From contig LVKA01000008.1 of NCBI GenBank assembly GCA_001709035.1, positions 682,001-746,000 of the forward strand: a stretch of 64,000 nucleotides of DNA, in the 5' to 3' direction. The DNA comes from Candidatus Thiodiazotropha endoloripes. Lineage in GTDB: Bacteria; Pseudomonadota; Gammaproteobacteria; Chromatiales; Chromatiaceae. Shown piece after piece: positions 10,182-20,006 of the stretch (its first letter is position 1; each line of letters begins with the position of its first letter). The position numbers were made by a program, and so were the translations under genes. The notes under the pieces are model-generated. The model saw only the letters and a program-made list of their open reading frames with translations. It was not told the origin of the DNA and ran no database searches.

Positions 10182-11531
10182 TCAGCCGACTTTCGGCAGA
10201 TTGGCGAGGGACTCCTGGATCGCCGCATCAGGATAGTCATAATCCTCCAGCTCACCCTTGAAATAACGATCATATGAGCTCATGTCGAAGTGGCCATGAC
10301 CGGAGAGATTGAACAGCAGGGTTTTGGGTTCACCGGTCTCTGCGCAGCGTTTGGCTTCACGAATGGTCGCCGCCACCCCGTGGCACGATTCGGGCGCCGG
10401 AATAATGCCCTGGGTTTTGGCAAACAGCACACCGGCTTCGAAAGTCTCCAGCTGGGGAATCGCCACCGCACTCAACAACCCCTCATTGTAGAGTTGGCTG
10501 ACCAGTGCCGATTCGCCATGGTAACGCAAGCCACCGGCGTGGATTCCCGGTGGCATGAAGTCGTGACCAAGGGTATACATTTTGGTTAACGGGGTAAGGC
10601 CTTCGGTATCCCCGAAATCATAGGCATAGACACCCTTTGTCAGCGTCGGGCAGGAGGTTGGTTCCACCGCAACCAGCTCCACCTCTTTGCCGCTCGCCTT
10701 ATCGGCAAAAAACGGAAATGCCACACCGGCGAAATTGGAGCCACCACCACAGGGGGCAAAGATCATGTCAGGGTATTCACCGATCATTTCGAACTGCTTT
10801 TTCGCCTCTTCACCTATGATAGTCTGATGCAGGATGACATGATTGAGTACGGATCCCAGTGCATAGTTGGTATCGGAACGGCCTGCCGCCTCTTCCACCG
10901 CTTCTGAGATGGCTATCCCCAGGGAGCCGTCGGAGTCCGGATGCTTTTCCAGAATATGCCTTCCCGACTGGGTCATATCGGTCGGGCTGGCGAAGACCTC
11001 GGCACCCCAGGTCTGCATCATGGAGCGACGGTAGGGTTTTTGACCGTAGCTGACCTTCACCATATAGACCCTGACATCAAGGCCGAACATCTGCCCCGCC
11101 AGAGCAATCGAACAGCCCCACTGTCCGGCGCCGGTTTCGGTGGTCAGGCGTTTGATACCCTGTTGTTTGTTGTAATAGGCTTGAGCGACCGCAGTGTTCG
11201 GTTTGTGCGAGCCGGCCGGGCTGACCGCTTCGTTCTTGAAATAGATCTTCGCCGGAGTGTTCAGCGCCTGTTCCAATCGTTCGGCACGATAGAGCGGTGA
11301 TGGCCGCCAAAGCGTGAGTACTTCCCGTACCTCTTCCGGTATTGGTATCCAGCGCTGTGCACTGACTTCCTGTTCGATGATGGCCTCGGGAAATATTGCG
11401 CTCAGTGCATCCGGCGTCACCGGATTTCCATCAGGAGCAAGGATTGCTGCCGGGGGATTAGGCATGTCGGCCACAACGTTATACCAATGGGTCGGCATTT
11501 CTGCTTCTTTAAGCAGAATCTTGGTTTTCAT
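10182..11531 (-). CDS. trpB2: TrpB2-type tryptophan synthase beta-like PLP enzyme
   Basis: A 449-residue PLP-dependent enzyme of the TrpB2 branch, longer than canonical TrpB (about 400). The PLP lysine is in AGSHKPNTA (about residue 110). A glycine-rich phosphate-binding APCGGGSN and a C-terminal NLSGHGHFDMSSY are present. TrpB2 joins indole to serine or related amino acids and often lacks a TrpA partner, as here. The start at 11531 follows a GAGAGAGAAC stretch. It stands alone, with convergent or empty flanks. The physiological substrate (indole salvage or another nucleophile) is not decided by sequence. Confidence 0.9.
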   Translation of the reverse strand: MKTKILLKEAEMPTHWYNVVADMPNPPAAILAPDGNPVTPDALSAIFPEAIIEQEVSAQRWIPIPEEVREVLTLWRPSPLYRAERLEQALNTPAKIYFKNEAVSPAGSHKPNTAVAQAYYNKQQGIKRLTTETGAGQWGCSIALAGQMFGLDVRVYMVKVSYGQKPYRRSMMQTWGAEVFASPTDMTQSGRHILEKHPDSDGSLGIAISEAVEEAAGRSDTNYALGSVLNHVILHQTIIGEEAKKQFEMIGEYPDMIFAPCGGGSNFAGVAFPFFADKASGKEVELVAVEPTSCPTLTKGVYAYDFGDTEGLTPLTKMYTLGHDFMPPGIHAGGLRYHGESALVSQLYNEGLLSAVAIPQLETFEAGVLFAKTQGIIPAPESCHGVAATIREAKRCAETGEPKTLLFNLSGHGHFDMSSYDRYFKGELEDYDYPDAAIQESLANLPKVG

Positions 11532-11792
11532 GGTGTTCTCTCTCCAGATAAATGGCCAACCGGGTAGCCATCTTAGATAATCTATGCTGACAGATGAGTC
11601 GGCCGCGTCTCAGCAGCATTGCTGCAGCAGATAAATGGCGTGCCAATTCATCAATCAATCGCTAAGCTAAAGCACTTACCTGCTTTCACTTAGGCTTTCT
11701 GTCACCTTTGAGCATGCTTGATGCACAGAGCGTGACCTATTATGGTGCAGAGCAAAACTCGGCTCAATTACTTTTCTTGATATAGATCATTC

Positions 11793-12057
11793 GGGCCTGT
11801 TAACACGAATCCAATACGCCCTGCTGGGACTGTTTTTGTGCCCAGCAAGGCAGAATGAGCGTAGTGTAGTCATTCTACACGAGCGAATGATAACGCCACT
11901 GGGTGCAAAAACAGTCCCAGCCCTTCGGGTTGCGCCTGAAAAAGCGCCACTCGGCGTTGCTCGTCGCTCATTTGGAACAACCAAACTTAGCTCCTGGCGC
12001 CTTGAATGGCGCTTTTTCAGGCACAACAGGGCGTATTGGATTCGTGTTAACAGGCCC
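11793..12057. repeat. 265-bp palindromic MITE-like element with perfect 31-bp terminal inverted repeats
   Basis: The left end 11793-11823 (GGGCCTGTTAACACGAATCC and onward) is the exact reverse complement of 12027-12057. Two internal palindromes are nested inside: 11823-11845 pairs with 11900-11922 (CTGGGACTG / CAGTCCCAG), and CGCCTGAAAAAGCGCC near 11933 pairs with GGCGCTTTTTCAGG near 12009. The element encodes nothing; mirror-image short ORFs on both strands follow from the palindrome. It ends 23 bp before the uup start. A half copy lies at 14732-14860. Confidence 0.85.
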
Positions 12058-12080
12058 TAGCATTCACAATAGGAAAATCG

Positions 12081-13979
12081 ATGCCTTTAATTACCCTGCG
12101 CAATCTCCATCTGAGCTTTGGTGACGCTCCTTTGCTGGATGGTATCGAGCTGAGCATCGAGAAGGGTGAGCGCATTGCCTTGCTGGGTCGCAACGGTATG
12201 GGCAAATCGACTCTGATGAAAGTGATCATGGGAACCCAGCAAGCTGATGATGGGGATCGGGTAGTCAGTAATGGGGTCAGTGTCGCACGACTGATTCAGG
12301 AAGTGCCACAGGATATCGAAGGTACGGTCTATGATCTGGTGGCGGACGGTATTGGTGATCTGGCGGAAAAGTTGAAGACCTATCATCGTATCAGTCATCG
12401 TCTGGGGGAGGGGGATCAGTCGCTACTCGACAGCCTGGCAAAAGCCCAACACGATCTCGAAGCCGCTGGCGGTTGGCAACTTGAACAGCGGGTGGAAACC
12501 ACGATCTCCCGAACCGGCCTGGATGCGGATGCAAAGTTCGGTGAACTCTCGGGCGGTATGAAACGACGGGTTCTGCTGGCCCAGGCGCTGGTGGCCGAGC
12601 CCGACCTGTTGTTACTCGACGAACCGACCAACCATCTCGACATCGAGGCCATCGACTGGATGGAAAACCTGCTGTTGGGATTCTCCGGTGCGGTGTTGTT
12701 CGTTACCCATGACCGGGCTTTTCTGCGTCGTCTGGCGACCAGGATCCTGGAGCTCGACCGGGGCGAGCTAACGGATTGGCCCGGCAACTACGACAACTTC
12801 CTGCGCCGCAAGGAGGAGATGCTGAATGCCGAGGCGCAGGCCAATGCCCGTTTCGATAAAAAGCTGGCACAGGAGGAGATCTGGATACGCCAGGGCATCA
12901 AAGCAAGACGCACCCGCAATGAGGGACGAGTCAGACAGCTGAAATCGATGCGGGATGAGCGAAGTAAACGTCGCAGCAGCATGGGGCAGGTGAAGATGCA
13001 GCTGCAGACCGCTGAGAGATCGGGGAAACTGGTGGTTGAAGTCGATGATGTCAGCTACGCCTGGGAAGAAAAACCGATCATCCGTGGACTCTCAACCACC
13101 ATCATGCGCGGTGACCGGGTCGGCATTATCGGACCCAACGGTTCGGGTAAGACAACCTTGCTGAATCTGTTGCTCGGCCAACTGCAACCGGAACAGGGCC
13201 AGGTGAAACTCGGTACACAGATTCAGGTTGCCTATTTCGATCAGCTACGCAGTCAATTAAACGAATCCCTGTCAGTTCAGGAAAATGTGGGGGGTGGCAG
13301 CGATAAAGTGGAGATCGATGGTAAAAGTAAACATATCATCTCCTATCTACAAGATTTTCTGTTCACTCCTGAACGTGCCAGAGCACCGGTGAACGCCCTC
13401 TCCGGTGGAGAACGAAATCGTCTGCTGTTGGCCAAACTGTTTACCAAGCCGGCCAATGTGCTGGTGCTTGATGAACCGACCAACGATCTGGATATTGAAA
13501 CCTTGGAACTGCTTGAAGAGTTGTTGGTGAGTTACCAGGGTACGCTGTTGCTGGTCAGTCATGACCGGGAGTTTCTCGACCACTCTGTGACCAGCTGCCT
13601 GATTTTCGAAGGGGAAGGCCGTGTCATCGAATCTGTTGGTGGATACAGTGATTGGGAGCAAAAACAGCAGCAGATAACTATCAGTAGAGACAATGCCGCT
13701 CAGGAAAAGGTCAAGTCTCAACGGCAGAAGCCGAAAAACAGAACAGCAAAGTTGAGTTATAAAGATCAGCGGGAACTGGATCAATTACCGCAACAAATTG
13801 AGCAGCTGGAGCAATCCCTCAGCGGCTTGCAGGAGCAGCTCAGCGATCCGGATCTCTATCAGACCGGCGAAGCAGAGCAGGTCGTTGAGCTGCAACAGCA
13901 GATGACAGAGGTGGAACATGACCTGGAGCAGGCCTATGCGCGATGGGAAGAACTCGAGACATTCAAAGCAGGGGGTTGA
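12081..13979 (+). CDS. uup: ABC-F ATPase Uup
   Basis: A 632-residue soluble protein with two ABC ATPase domains: Walker A GRNGMGKST and GPNGSGKTT, signatures LSGGMKRR and LSGGERNR, Walker B plus DEPTNHLD and DEPTNDLD. There is an inter-domain linker of about 80 residues and a C-terminal coiled coil from about residue 545 (QQIEQLEQSLSGL...). No membrane segments are present. This is the Uup architecture; ABC-F proteins act on the ribosome, and Uup also binds branched DNA. The ribosome site AGGAAAA precedes the ATG. A MITE-like repeat ends 23 bp upstream, so the uup leader probably derives partly from the repeat. Confidence 0.95.
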   Translation: MPLITLRNLHLSFGDAPLLDGIELSIEKGERIALLGRNGMGKSTLMKVIMGTQQADDGDRVVSNGVSVARLIQEVPQDIEGTVYDLVADGIGDLAEKLKTYHRISHRLGEGDQSLLDSLAKAQHDLEAAGGWQLEQRVETTISRTGLDADAKFGELSGGMKRRVLLAQALVAEPDLLLLDEPTNHLDIEAIDWMENLLLGFSGAVLFVTHDRAFLRRLATRILELDRGELTDWPGNYDNFLRRKEEMLNAEAQANARFDKKLAQEEIWIRQGIKARRTRNEGRVRQLKSMRDERSKRRSSMGQVKMQLQTAERSGKLVVEVDDVSYAWEEKPIIRGLSTTIMRGDRVGIIGPNGSGKTTLLNLLLGQLQPEQGQVKLGTQIQVAYFDQLRSQLNESLSVQENVGGGSDKVEIDGKSKHIISYLQDFLFTPERARAPVNALSGGERNRLLLAKLFTKPANVLVLDEPTNDLDIETLELLEELLVSYQGTLLLVSHDREFLDHSVTSCLIFEGEGRVIESVGGYSDWEQKQQQITISRDNAAQEKVKSQRQKPKNRTAKLSYKDQRELDQLPQQIEQLEQSLSGLQEQLSDPDLYQTGEAEQVVELQQQMTEVEHDLEQAYARWEELETFKAGG

Positions 13980-14004
13980 ATATGGCCGAATTTTCTCGTC
14001 CGGT

Positions 14005-14430
14005 GTGGTGTTCAGGTCAATCCTGATGCTGTTGCTGTGGTCGCTGTTGACGACTGCTTCGGCAGGTGGCAGCTGCGTGGTCGCCAAGCGCCAAGGGGAC
14101 TCCCTGGCGATTGAGTGGCAGGCCTCCTTTTCCGACAGTGCGTTGTCGGCCATGGAGAAGGCGAAAAAAAGACTGCTCGATCAGGGATATCGCAAAAAGG
14201 GTCAGGATGTACACGCTCAAGCCGGCAGTGATCTGCCCCATGCCTATGTGGTGATCGTCAAGACCGTCTACAACACCCTGAGAGGCCAGCCACGAACCAG
14301 CTACGGTTGTGGCTTCAGCCCTGTCTCCGCAGGGGAAGCTGAACGGGCGGCACTCTACGATCTGCGAAACTACTCCTGGGGCTGGAAGCCGGAGTTTGGC
14401 TATGAAGTGATGGAGCGTTTCCGCTATTGA
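14005..14430 (+). CDS. Small secreted protein of unknown function
   Basis: About 141 residues starting at GTG 14005, with a signal peptide (VVFRSILMLLLWSLLTTASA) followed by GGSC. The mature part has KKRLLDQGYRKKG and a C-terminal DLRNYSWGWKPEFGYEVMERF. The open frame extends upstream into uup (ATG 13918), but that would bury the signal peptide; a GTG at 14005 or 14008, just after the uup stop, is more likely. No family recognised. Its position suggests translation coupled to uup. Confidence 0.6.
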   Translation: MVFRSILMLLLWSLLTTASAGGSCVVAKRQGDSLAIEWQASFSDSALSAMEKAKKRLLDQGYRKKGQDVHAQAGSDLPHAYVVIVKTVYNTLRGQPRTSYGCGFSPVSAGEAERAALYDLRNYSWGWKPEFGYEVMERFRY

Positions 14431-14731
14431 GCGGCTTCGAGTGTCTCTGGAATGGTATAGATAGAACGGATTTGCATTAGCTGTAACTGACTGATTAAAA
14501 AAATTTACGTATGATCAATGTACTGTTGGCTTGTAGCCGCTGTATTGTGCCGGTTTTCTAAAATGGTTGTGTCGTCATTCCCTATCAGCCTGTTGTTCGA
14601 TTTTCGGTTTTGATCAAGCTATAGCGGGAGCTGGAGTCTATCAAGCTGCCGGGTTTGGCTGCCCACCTACTCGATTGGATTTCTACCTGATTAATTGCCA
14701 TGGGAATACCACCAGCTGTGCGGGGGGACTA
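14431..14731. other. Intergenic DNA, no gene seen
   Basis: No ribosome-bound open frame or clear RNA structure. The region is moderately AT-rich at its start. A possible 75-codon frame (14567-14794) runs into the repeat at 14732 and lacks support. Confidence 0.5.
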
Positions 14732-14860
14732 GGGCCTGTTAATACGAATCCAATAGGCCCTGTTGTGCCTGAAAAAGCGCCAATCAAGGCGTGAGGAGCA
14801 CAATTTGGTTGTTCCAAGTGAGCGACGAGTAACGGGTAGTGAGACTATTTCAGGCGCAAC
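14732..14860 (+). repeat. Half copy of the 11793-12057 palindromic element
   Basis: Begins GGGCCTGTTAATACGAATCC and continues CCTGTTGTGCCTGAAAAAGC, then GGTTGTTCCAAGTGAGCGAC and TTTCAGGCGCAAC. This matches the minus-strand reading of the right half of the 11793-12057 element, with scattered substitutions. The other half is missing, so it is a truncated or decayed copy. Confidence 0.75.
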
Positions 14861-15174
14861 CTCACCTATAGATGACATTACGAGAACTGAGGCTTTTTTT
14901 CACCCAGCTCCGTTACCCTGAAAACAGAGAACTTATTCAGTTTTTTCTTCAGAAACCTGCCTGGATAGGCTCTTTTTTGCCTCAAGTCGTTGCTTGGAAA
15001 TTTGTATTGTCGATCTGTGTCTATTCGCTACTGACGCTCTGTCACCAAACTCCCCATTAAATGAAATAGGGCCTCCCCAAAGGATTGTGATGGATATCGT
15101 CTGGCATGCTAAATAATAAAAAGCTAATATAAGAAAATACTTACTTTATTCTAATTTGACCAGGGCATTCCACC
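14861..15174. other. Region upstream of soeA
   Basis: Contains a 62-codon open frame (14872-15060, start MTLRELRLFF) with no recognised family or good ribosome site; it may be a remnant. The last 60 bp before soeA are AT-rich (TAATATAAGAAAATACTTAC) and probably contain the soe promoter. Confidence 0.4.
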
Positions 15175-18084
15175 ATGCAGGACCCTACAAAACAGTCAGA
15201 CAGCGAACTTGGCCGCGTCGAAACCAAAGAGACGACCTGTTACATGTGCGCTTGCCGTTGCGGCATCCGGGTGACCCTGCGTGATGGAGAAGTGCGGCAT
15301 ATCGAGGGGAATCCCAATCACCCTTTGAATAAGGGGGCAATTTGCGCCAAGGGCTCCTCCGGCATCATGAAGCAGTACTCCCCGGCCAGACTGACCAAAC
15401 CGCTGCTGCGAAAACCGGGTTCCGAGCGTGGCGATTCCGAGTTTGAGGAGATCTCCTGGGAAAAGGCCTTCGATCTGGTCGAAGAGCGGCTGGGAAAGAT
15501 ACGTGCTGATGATCCCAAGCGGTTCGCCCTGTTCACCGGGCGTGATCAGATGCAGGCCCTGACCGGCCTGTTTGCGAAACAGTTCGGTACCCCTAACTAT
15601 GCGGCCCATGGCGGCTTCTGCTCGGTCAACATGGCGGCCGGCCTGATCTATACCATCGGCGGCTCCTTCTGGGAGTTCGGTGGACCGGATCTGGAGCGCT
15701 CAAAACTGTTCATCATGATCGGGACAGCGGAGGATCACCACTCCAATCCGATGAAGATCGCCCTGGCGGATTTCAAGCGACGCGGTGGCAGATTTATCTC
15801 CATCAATCCGATCCGTACCGGTTATTCTGCAATCGCCGATGAGTGGGTACCGATCAAACCGGGTACCGATGGTGCCTTGTTGCTGGCCATCATTCGTGAA
15901 TTGATCCAGCAAGGGCTCTACGATCGTGAATTCCTGATCAAATACACCAACTCCGCCGAACTGGTGGTGGATGATCCTGAATTGGACGACCACGGCCTGT
16001 TTCGTCGTTTCGAAACCCATGTGGAAGAGGGCTGTTTCGATCCGGAGAACAAACTCTGGTGGGATCGGGAGCTGGACCGGGAGATATCGACCCACACGCC
16101 TGGCACCGACCCTCGACTGCTCGGCAGTTTCATACTGGAGGACGGCACCAAGGTAAAACCGGCCTTTCAGTTGCTGAAAGAGCGTGTCGAGGAGTATACC
16201 GTCGAATGGGCGGAAGATATTACCGGGATTCCGGCGGAGACCATCAAGCGGCTGGCTCATGAAATGGGTGTGGTTGCCAGGGACCAGAAGATCGAGCTGC
16301 CGATCCAATGGACCGACAGCTGGGGCAATGACCACGAGAGTGTCACCGGCAACCCGGTATCGTTTCATGCCATGCGCGGACTGGCGGCACACTCCAACGG
16401 TTTTCAGGCGATTCGCTCCTTGGGCATTCTGATGACCATTCTCGGGACCGTCGATCGGCCGGGTGGTTTTCGCCATAAAGCGCCTTTTCCCAGACCCATA
16501 CCCCCGTGCCCCAAGCCACCCAATTCTCCTGATGGAGTACAGCCCAATACCCCGCTGGACGGCATGCCCCTGGGCTGGCCCTCGAAACCGGACGACTTGT
16601 TCGTCGATGAGCAGGGTGAGGCGGTACGCATCGACAAGGCTTTCTCCTGGGAGTACCCCCTGTCGGTGCATGGACTGATGCACAATGTGATCACCAACGC
16701 CTGGCGGGGTGACCCCTATCCGATCGATACTCTGCTGCTGTTCATGGCGAATATGGCCTGGAACTCCTCCATGAACACGGAAAATGTCAGGGATATGCTG
16801 AAGGATAAGGATGAAAACGGAGAGTATAAGATCCCGTTCATCATCGTCGCCGACGCATTTCAGTCGGAGACCGTGGCCTTTGCCGATCTGGTACTGCCCG
16901 ATACCACCTATCTGGAGCGTCATGATGCGATGTCGATGCTCGACCGGCCGATATCGGAATTTGACGGGCCGGTGGACTCGGTACGTATTCCGGTGGTGCT
17001 TCCAAAAGGGGAGTGTAAGCCTTTTCAGGAGGTGCTGATCGAGCTGGGCAGCCGACTCGGTCTGCCGGCGTTCGTCAAACAGGATGGCAGCCGCAAGTTT
17101 CGGGACTACCCAGACTTTATCACCAACTATGAGAGTTCCCCCGGATCCGGGATCGGTTTTCTCGCCGGCTGGCGGGGCAAGGGTGGTGAGAAGTTTCTCA
17201 AAGGCGAGCCCAATCCCCGCCAGTGGGAGATGTACCAGAAGAATGGTTGCGTCTACCATCATGAACTGCCGAAATCCTACCAGTACATGCGCAACTGGAA
17301 CCAGGGCTATCTGGAGTGGGCCAGGGCACATGGCATGACCCGCTATGTGGAGCCGATCACCCTGCATCTCTATTCCGAAGTGCTGCAGCGATTCCGTCTT
17401 GCGGCGCAGGGTAAGTCGTCAGGTAAGCAACCACCGGAGCGGTTGCGCAAAAGGATCATCAGCCATTTCGATCCTCTGCCTTTCTATACCGCGCCACTGG
17501 AACACAAACTGATCGACTCGAGACAGTATCAGATCAGTGCGTTAACTCAGCGCCCAATGGCCATGTACCACTCCTGGGATTCGCAAAACGCCTGGTTGCG
17601 CCAGATTCACACCCATAACTACCTGTTCGTCAATCCCAAGCTGGCGGAGGCCAACGGCTTTGGTGATGGAGATTGGATCTGGGTTGAATCACCCACCAAT
17701 AAAGTGCGCTGTATGGCGCGTCTCTCGGAAGCGGTGGAGCCCACCACGGTGTGGACCTGGAATGCCATCGGCAAGGCGGCCGGTGCCTGGGGCTTGAGCG
17801 CCAAAGCGAATGAGTCGCAAAAGGGTTTTCTGCTCAACCATTTGATCTCCGAGGAGCTGCCACCCTGTGACGCCGGGGAACATATGTCGAACTCCGACCC
17901 TGTCACCGGCCAGGCCGCCTGGTTCGATGTGCGGGTAAAGATCTACCCGGCCGGCGAGGATGAGCCGAAGGTCACATCACCACAATTCAAAGTGCAGAAA
18001 AAAGTGCCGGGCCAGGATCCTCAGCGGGGCCGATGGCAGGCCTACTTCGCCGGAATGTTTCGGCGCAAGCACAAACTTGACTGA
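15175..18084 (+). CDS. soeA: Sulfite dehydrogenase (quinone) molybdopterin subunit SoeA
   Basis: A 969-residue molybdopterin oxidoreductase of the DMSO-reductase/polysulfide-reductase superfamily. An N-terminal [4Fe-4S] motif has C22-x2-C25-x3-C29 and C57 (AICAKG). Pterin-binding domains follow, and a C-terminal molybdopterin dinucleotide-binding domain starts near residue 790. No Tat signal is present, as expected for the cytoplasm-facing SoeABC of purple and chemotrophic sulfur bacteria, which oxidises sulfite to sulfate and passes electrons to quinone. The length matches the roughly 960-residue Allochromatium SoeA. soeB follows after 23 bp and soeC after that. A polysulfide or thiosulfate reductase is the main alternative. 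Confidence 0.88.
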   Translation: MQDPTKQSDSELGRVETKETTCYMCACRCGIRVTLRDGEVRHIEGNPNHPLNKGAICAKGSSGIMKQYSPARLTKPLLRKPGSERGDSEFEEISWEKAFDLVEERLGKIRADDPKRFALFTGRDQMQALTGLFAKQFGTPNYAAHGGFCSVNMAAGLIYTIGGSFWEFGGPDLERSKLFIMIGTAEDHHSNPMKIALADFKRRGGRFISINPIRTGYSAIADEWVPIKPGTDGALLLAIIRELIQQGLYDREFLIKYTNSAELVVDDPELDDHGLFRRFETHVEEGCFDPENKLWWDRELDREISTHTPGTDPRLLGSFILEDGTKVKPAFQLLKERVEEYTVEWAEDITGIPAETIKRLAHEMGVVARDQKIELPIQWTDSWGNDHESVTGNPVSFHAMRGLAAHSNGFQAIRSLGILMTILGTVDRPGGFRHKAPFPRPIPPCPKPPNSPDGVQPNTPLDGMPLGWPSKPDDLFVDEQGEAVRIDKAFSWEYPLSVHGLMHNVITNAWRGDPYPIDTLLLFMANMAWNSSMNTENVRDMLKDKDENGEYKIPFIIVADAFQSETVAFADLVLPDTTYLERHDAMSMLDRPISEFDGPVDSVRIPVVLPKGECKPFQEVLIELGSRLGLPAFVKQDGSRKFRDYPDFITNYESSPGSGIGFLAGWRGKGGEKFLKGEPNPRQWEMYQKNGCVYHHELPKSYQYMRNWNQGYLEWARAHGMTRYVEPITLHLYSEVLQRFRLAAQGKSSGKQPPERLRKRIISHFDPLPFYTAPLEHKLIDSRQYQISALTQRPMAMYHSWDSQNAWLRQIHTHNYLFVNPKLAEANGFGDGDWIWVESPTNKVRCMARLSEAVEPTTVWTWNAIGKAAGAWGLSAKANESQKGFLLNHLISEELPPCDAGEHMSNSDPVTGQAAWFDVRVKIYPAGEDEPKVTSPQFKVQKKVPGQDPQRGRWQAYFAGMFRRKHKLD

Positions 18085-18107
18085 ATGATTTAACGAGTGG
18101 TTTTAAC

Positions 18108-18833
18108 ATGACACAACTTGCACTTGTCATCGATTTAAACGTCTGTGTCGGCTGTCACGCCTGTGTGACCAGTTGCAAAGAGTGGAACACCTCCGGTTGG
18201 GCCGGTCCGATGACCGACCAGCGACCCTACGGGGAGGATCCTACCGGCACCTTCTTCAATCGGGTGCAGACCTATGAGGCGGGTGTCTTTCCGCATACCG
18301 AGACCTATCACTTTCCCAAGTCCTGTCTGCATTGTGAGGATCCACCCTGCGTACCGGTGTGTCCGACCGGCGCTTCCTATAAACGTGAAGATAATGGCGT
18401 GGTACTGGTCGATTATGACAAGTGTATCGGTTGCAAATACTGTTCCTGGGCCTGCCCCTACGGTGCGCGGGAGATCGATGAAAAGCTACGGGTGATGAAG
18501 AAGTGCACTTTGTGTATCGATCGCATAACCGATATGAGCCTGCCCGAGTCAGAGCGTAAACCGGCCTGTGTACTGGCCTGTCCGACAAGTGCGCGGCTGT
18601 TCGGTGATGTGCATGATTCGGATTCTGAAGTCTCCGTGGCGATCCGTGAGGAGGGCGGCTATGCCCTGCAGCCTGAGTGGGGGACGAAGCCAGCCAACCA
18701 CTATCTGCCACGTCGCAAGACCCGTATTCAGATTCATGAGGATGAACTGGTTCGGGCTGACAACCCATTGAAGAAAGAGCAGTTGCCCACGCTGCCTGAG
18801 GGTGGTGAGACTCTGGACGATGTGGCCTGGTGA
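18108..18833 (+). CDS. soeB: Sulfite dehydrogenase iron-sulfur subunit SoeB
   Basis: A 241-residue ferredoxin-type electron-transfer subunit. Four cysteine clusters are visible: CVGCHACVTSC (about 12-22), CLHCEDPPCVPVCP, CIGCKYCSWACP, and CTLCIDRI...CVLACP. These give four [4Fe-4S] clusters, as in DmsB/PsrB/SoeB. It relays electrons from SoeA to the membrane subunit. The spacing of 23 bp from soeA and the soeC gene downstream define the operon. Confidence 0.92.
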   Translation: MTQLALVIDLNVCVGCHACVTSCKEWNTSGWAGPMTDQRPYGEDPTGTFFNRVQTYEAGVFPHTETYHFPKSCLHCEDPPCVPVCPTGASYKREDNGVVLVDYDKCIGCKYCSWACPYGAREIDEKLRVMKKCTLCIDRITDMSLPESERKPACVLACPTSARLFGDVHDSDSEVSVAIREEGGYALQPEWGTKPANHYLPRRKTRIQIHEDELVRADNPLKKEQLPTLPEGGETLDDVAW

Positions 18834-18959
18834 TCGGTATCAGTGGGCATAGAGATTATGTTGCTGAAGCAACCCAGGGCAAATGTCGACAACCGTAGCG
18901 CCGTGATGTCGTCGTGTGTTGAGTGGCTTCAGGCTATTTGAGTTTTTGGAGAATTTATC

Positions 18960-19937
18960 ATGCATCCAGCCTTTTCAGTCATATTTCTGACTACGCTGAT
19001 CGGCGTTGGACAAGGGCTGTTCCTGGCCCTGTTTACCGGTCAGCTCTATGCGCTGGCCAATCTGTTACCGGCGCAGACCGATGCGTTTTACGCCCAAGGC
19101 AGTTTGATTGCGTTGCTGTTACTGATCGCTGGGCTGGTGGCTTCGGTGTTTCATCTAGGACGTCCTGAACGGGCTTGGCGTGCCGCCACCCAGTGGCGTA
19201 CTTCCTGGTTGTCCCGAGAGGTGATCGTCTTGCCGGCGGCGATGATGTTTACCGCCCTTTACGGTCTGTTCCACTATTTAGGTTGGACCCAACCCCTGTT
19301 TGTCATCTCCCAGACTCTGCCGGTGGATGCCACATTGATCGTTGGGGCATTGGGGACCGTGGCCACCTTTCTGCTGTTTCTCTGTACGGCGATGATCTAT
19401 GCCAGCCTGCGTTTCATCAAAGCCTGGCACTCACCATTGACCGTGGCCAATTTTCTGTTTCTCGGTATCGCTTCCGGGTTCATGCTGGCGGCTGCCCTGT
19501 CGGCCTATCTCTCATCCAGTCTGGTGGTTTTCTATGGTACCTGGGCGGTTGTGGCGACCCTCCTGGGTGCCATCAGTCGTGGTGCAGCTCTCTATCGCAA
19601 CAACGATTTTCGTTGCAAGATCAGTATGCAGTCAGCAATCGGCGTGCACCATGCCAAGCTGCATCAAAAAGCCCAGGGGTTTATGGGTGGGGCATTCAAC
19701 ACCAGGGAGTTCTTTCACGGCAAGAGCGATGCTCTGCTGCAGATGCTGCGCTACGGTTTTCTGCTGATGGTTTTCATCTTGCCGGTACTGCTGATATTGC
19801 TTGCCTATCTGCTTGAGTCCTCACGATTGCCGATCGCAGCATTTCTGATTCAATATGCCGGTTTGGTGATCGAGCGCTACTACTTTTTTACTGAGGCCAA
19901 ACATCCGCAAAACCTCTATTACCAGAGTATGGCGTAG
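18960..19937 (+). CDS. soeC: Sulfite dehydrogenase membrane anchor SoeC (DmsC/NrfD-type)
   Basis: A 325-residue polytopic membrane protein with about eight hydrophobic segments, beginning HPAFSVIFLTTLIGVGQG. It carries the DmsC-like motif HLGRPERAWRA (about residues 62-72) and a C-terminal ERYYFFTEAKHPQNLYYQ. It anchors SoeAB and exchanges electrons with quinone. It starts 126 bp after soeB, preceded by TTTGGAG at about 18944-18950. The DmsC-type anchor, rather than an NrfD type, supports SoeABC over polysulfide reductase. Confidence 0.88.
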   Translation: MHPAFSVIFLTTLIGVGQGLFLALFTGQLYALANLLPAQTDAFYAQGSLIALLLLIAGLVASVFHLGRPERAWRAATQWRTSWLSREVIVLPAAMMFTALYGLFHYLGWTQPLFVISQTLPVDATLIVGALGTVATFLLFLCTAMIYASLRFIKAWHSPLTVANFLFLGIASGFMLAAALSAYLSSSLVVFYGTWAVVATLLGAISRGAALYRNNDFRCKISMQSAIGVHHAKLHQKAQGFMGGAFNTREFFHGKSDALLQMLRYGFLLMVFILPVLLILLAYLLESSRLPIAAFLIQYAGLVIERYYFFTEAKHPQNLYYQSMA

Positions 19938-20006
19938 CGCATTCCAGGGCCTGAATGCAGAGCCCTGTTTTTAAGGTTCCGGGTAAATAAATCGGAGGGT
20001 TAGATC

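Noticed and set aside
11787-12124. Overlapping short open frames on both strands
   Set aside because: They are by-products of the palindromic repeat at 11793-12057; plus and minus translations mirror each other and have no ribosome site.
14567-14794. 75-codon open frame
   Set aside because: It runs into the repeat copy at 14732 and has no ribosome site or family match.
15061-15174. Molybdenum-cofactor riboswitch before soeA
   Set aside because: I looked for one because soeA is a molybdoenzyme; the region lacks the conserved stems that I know for this class.
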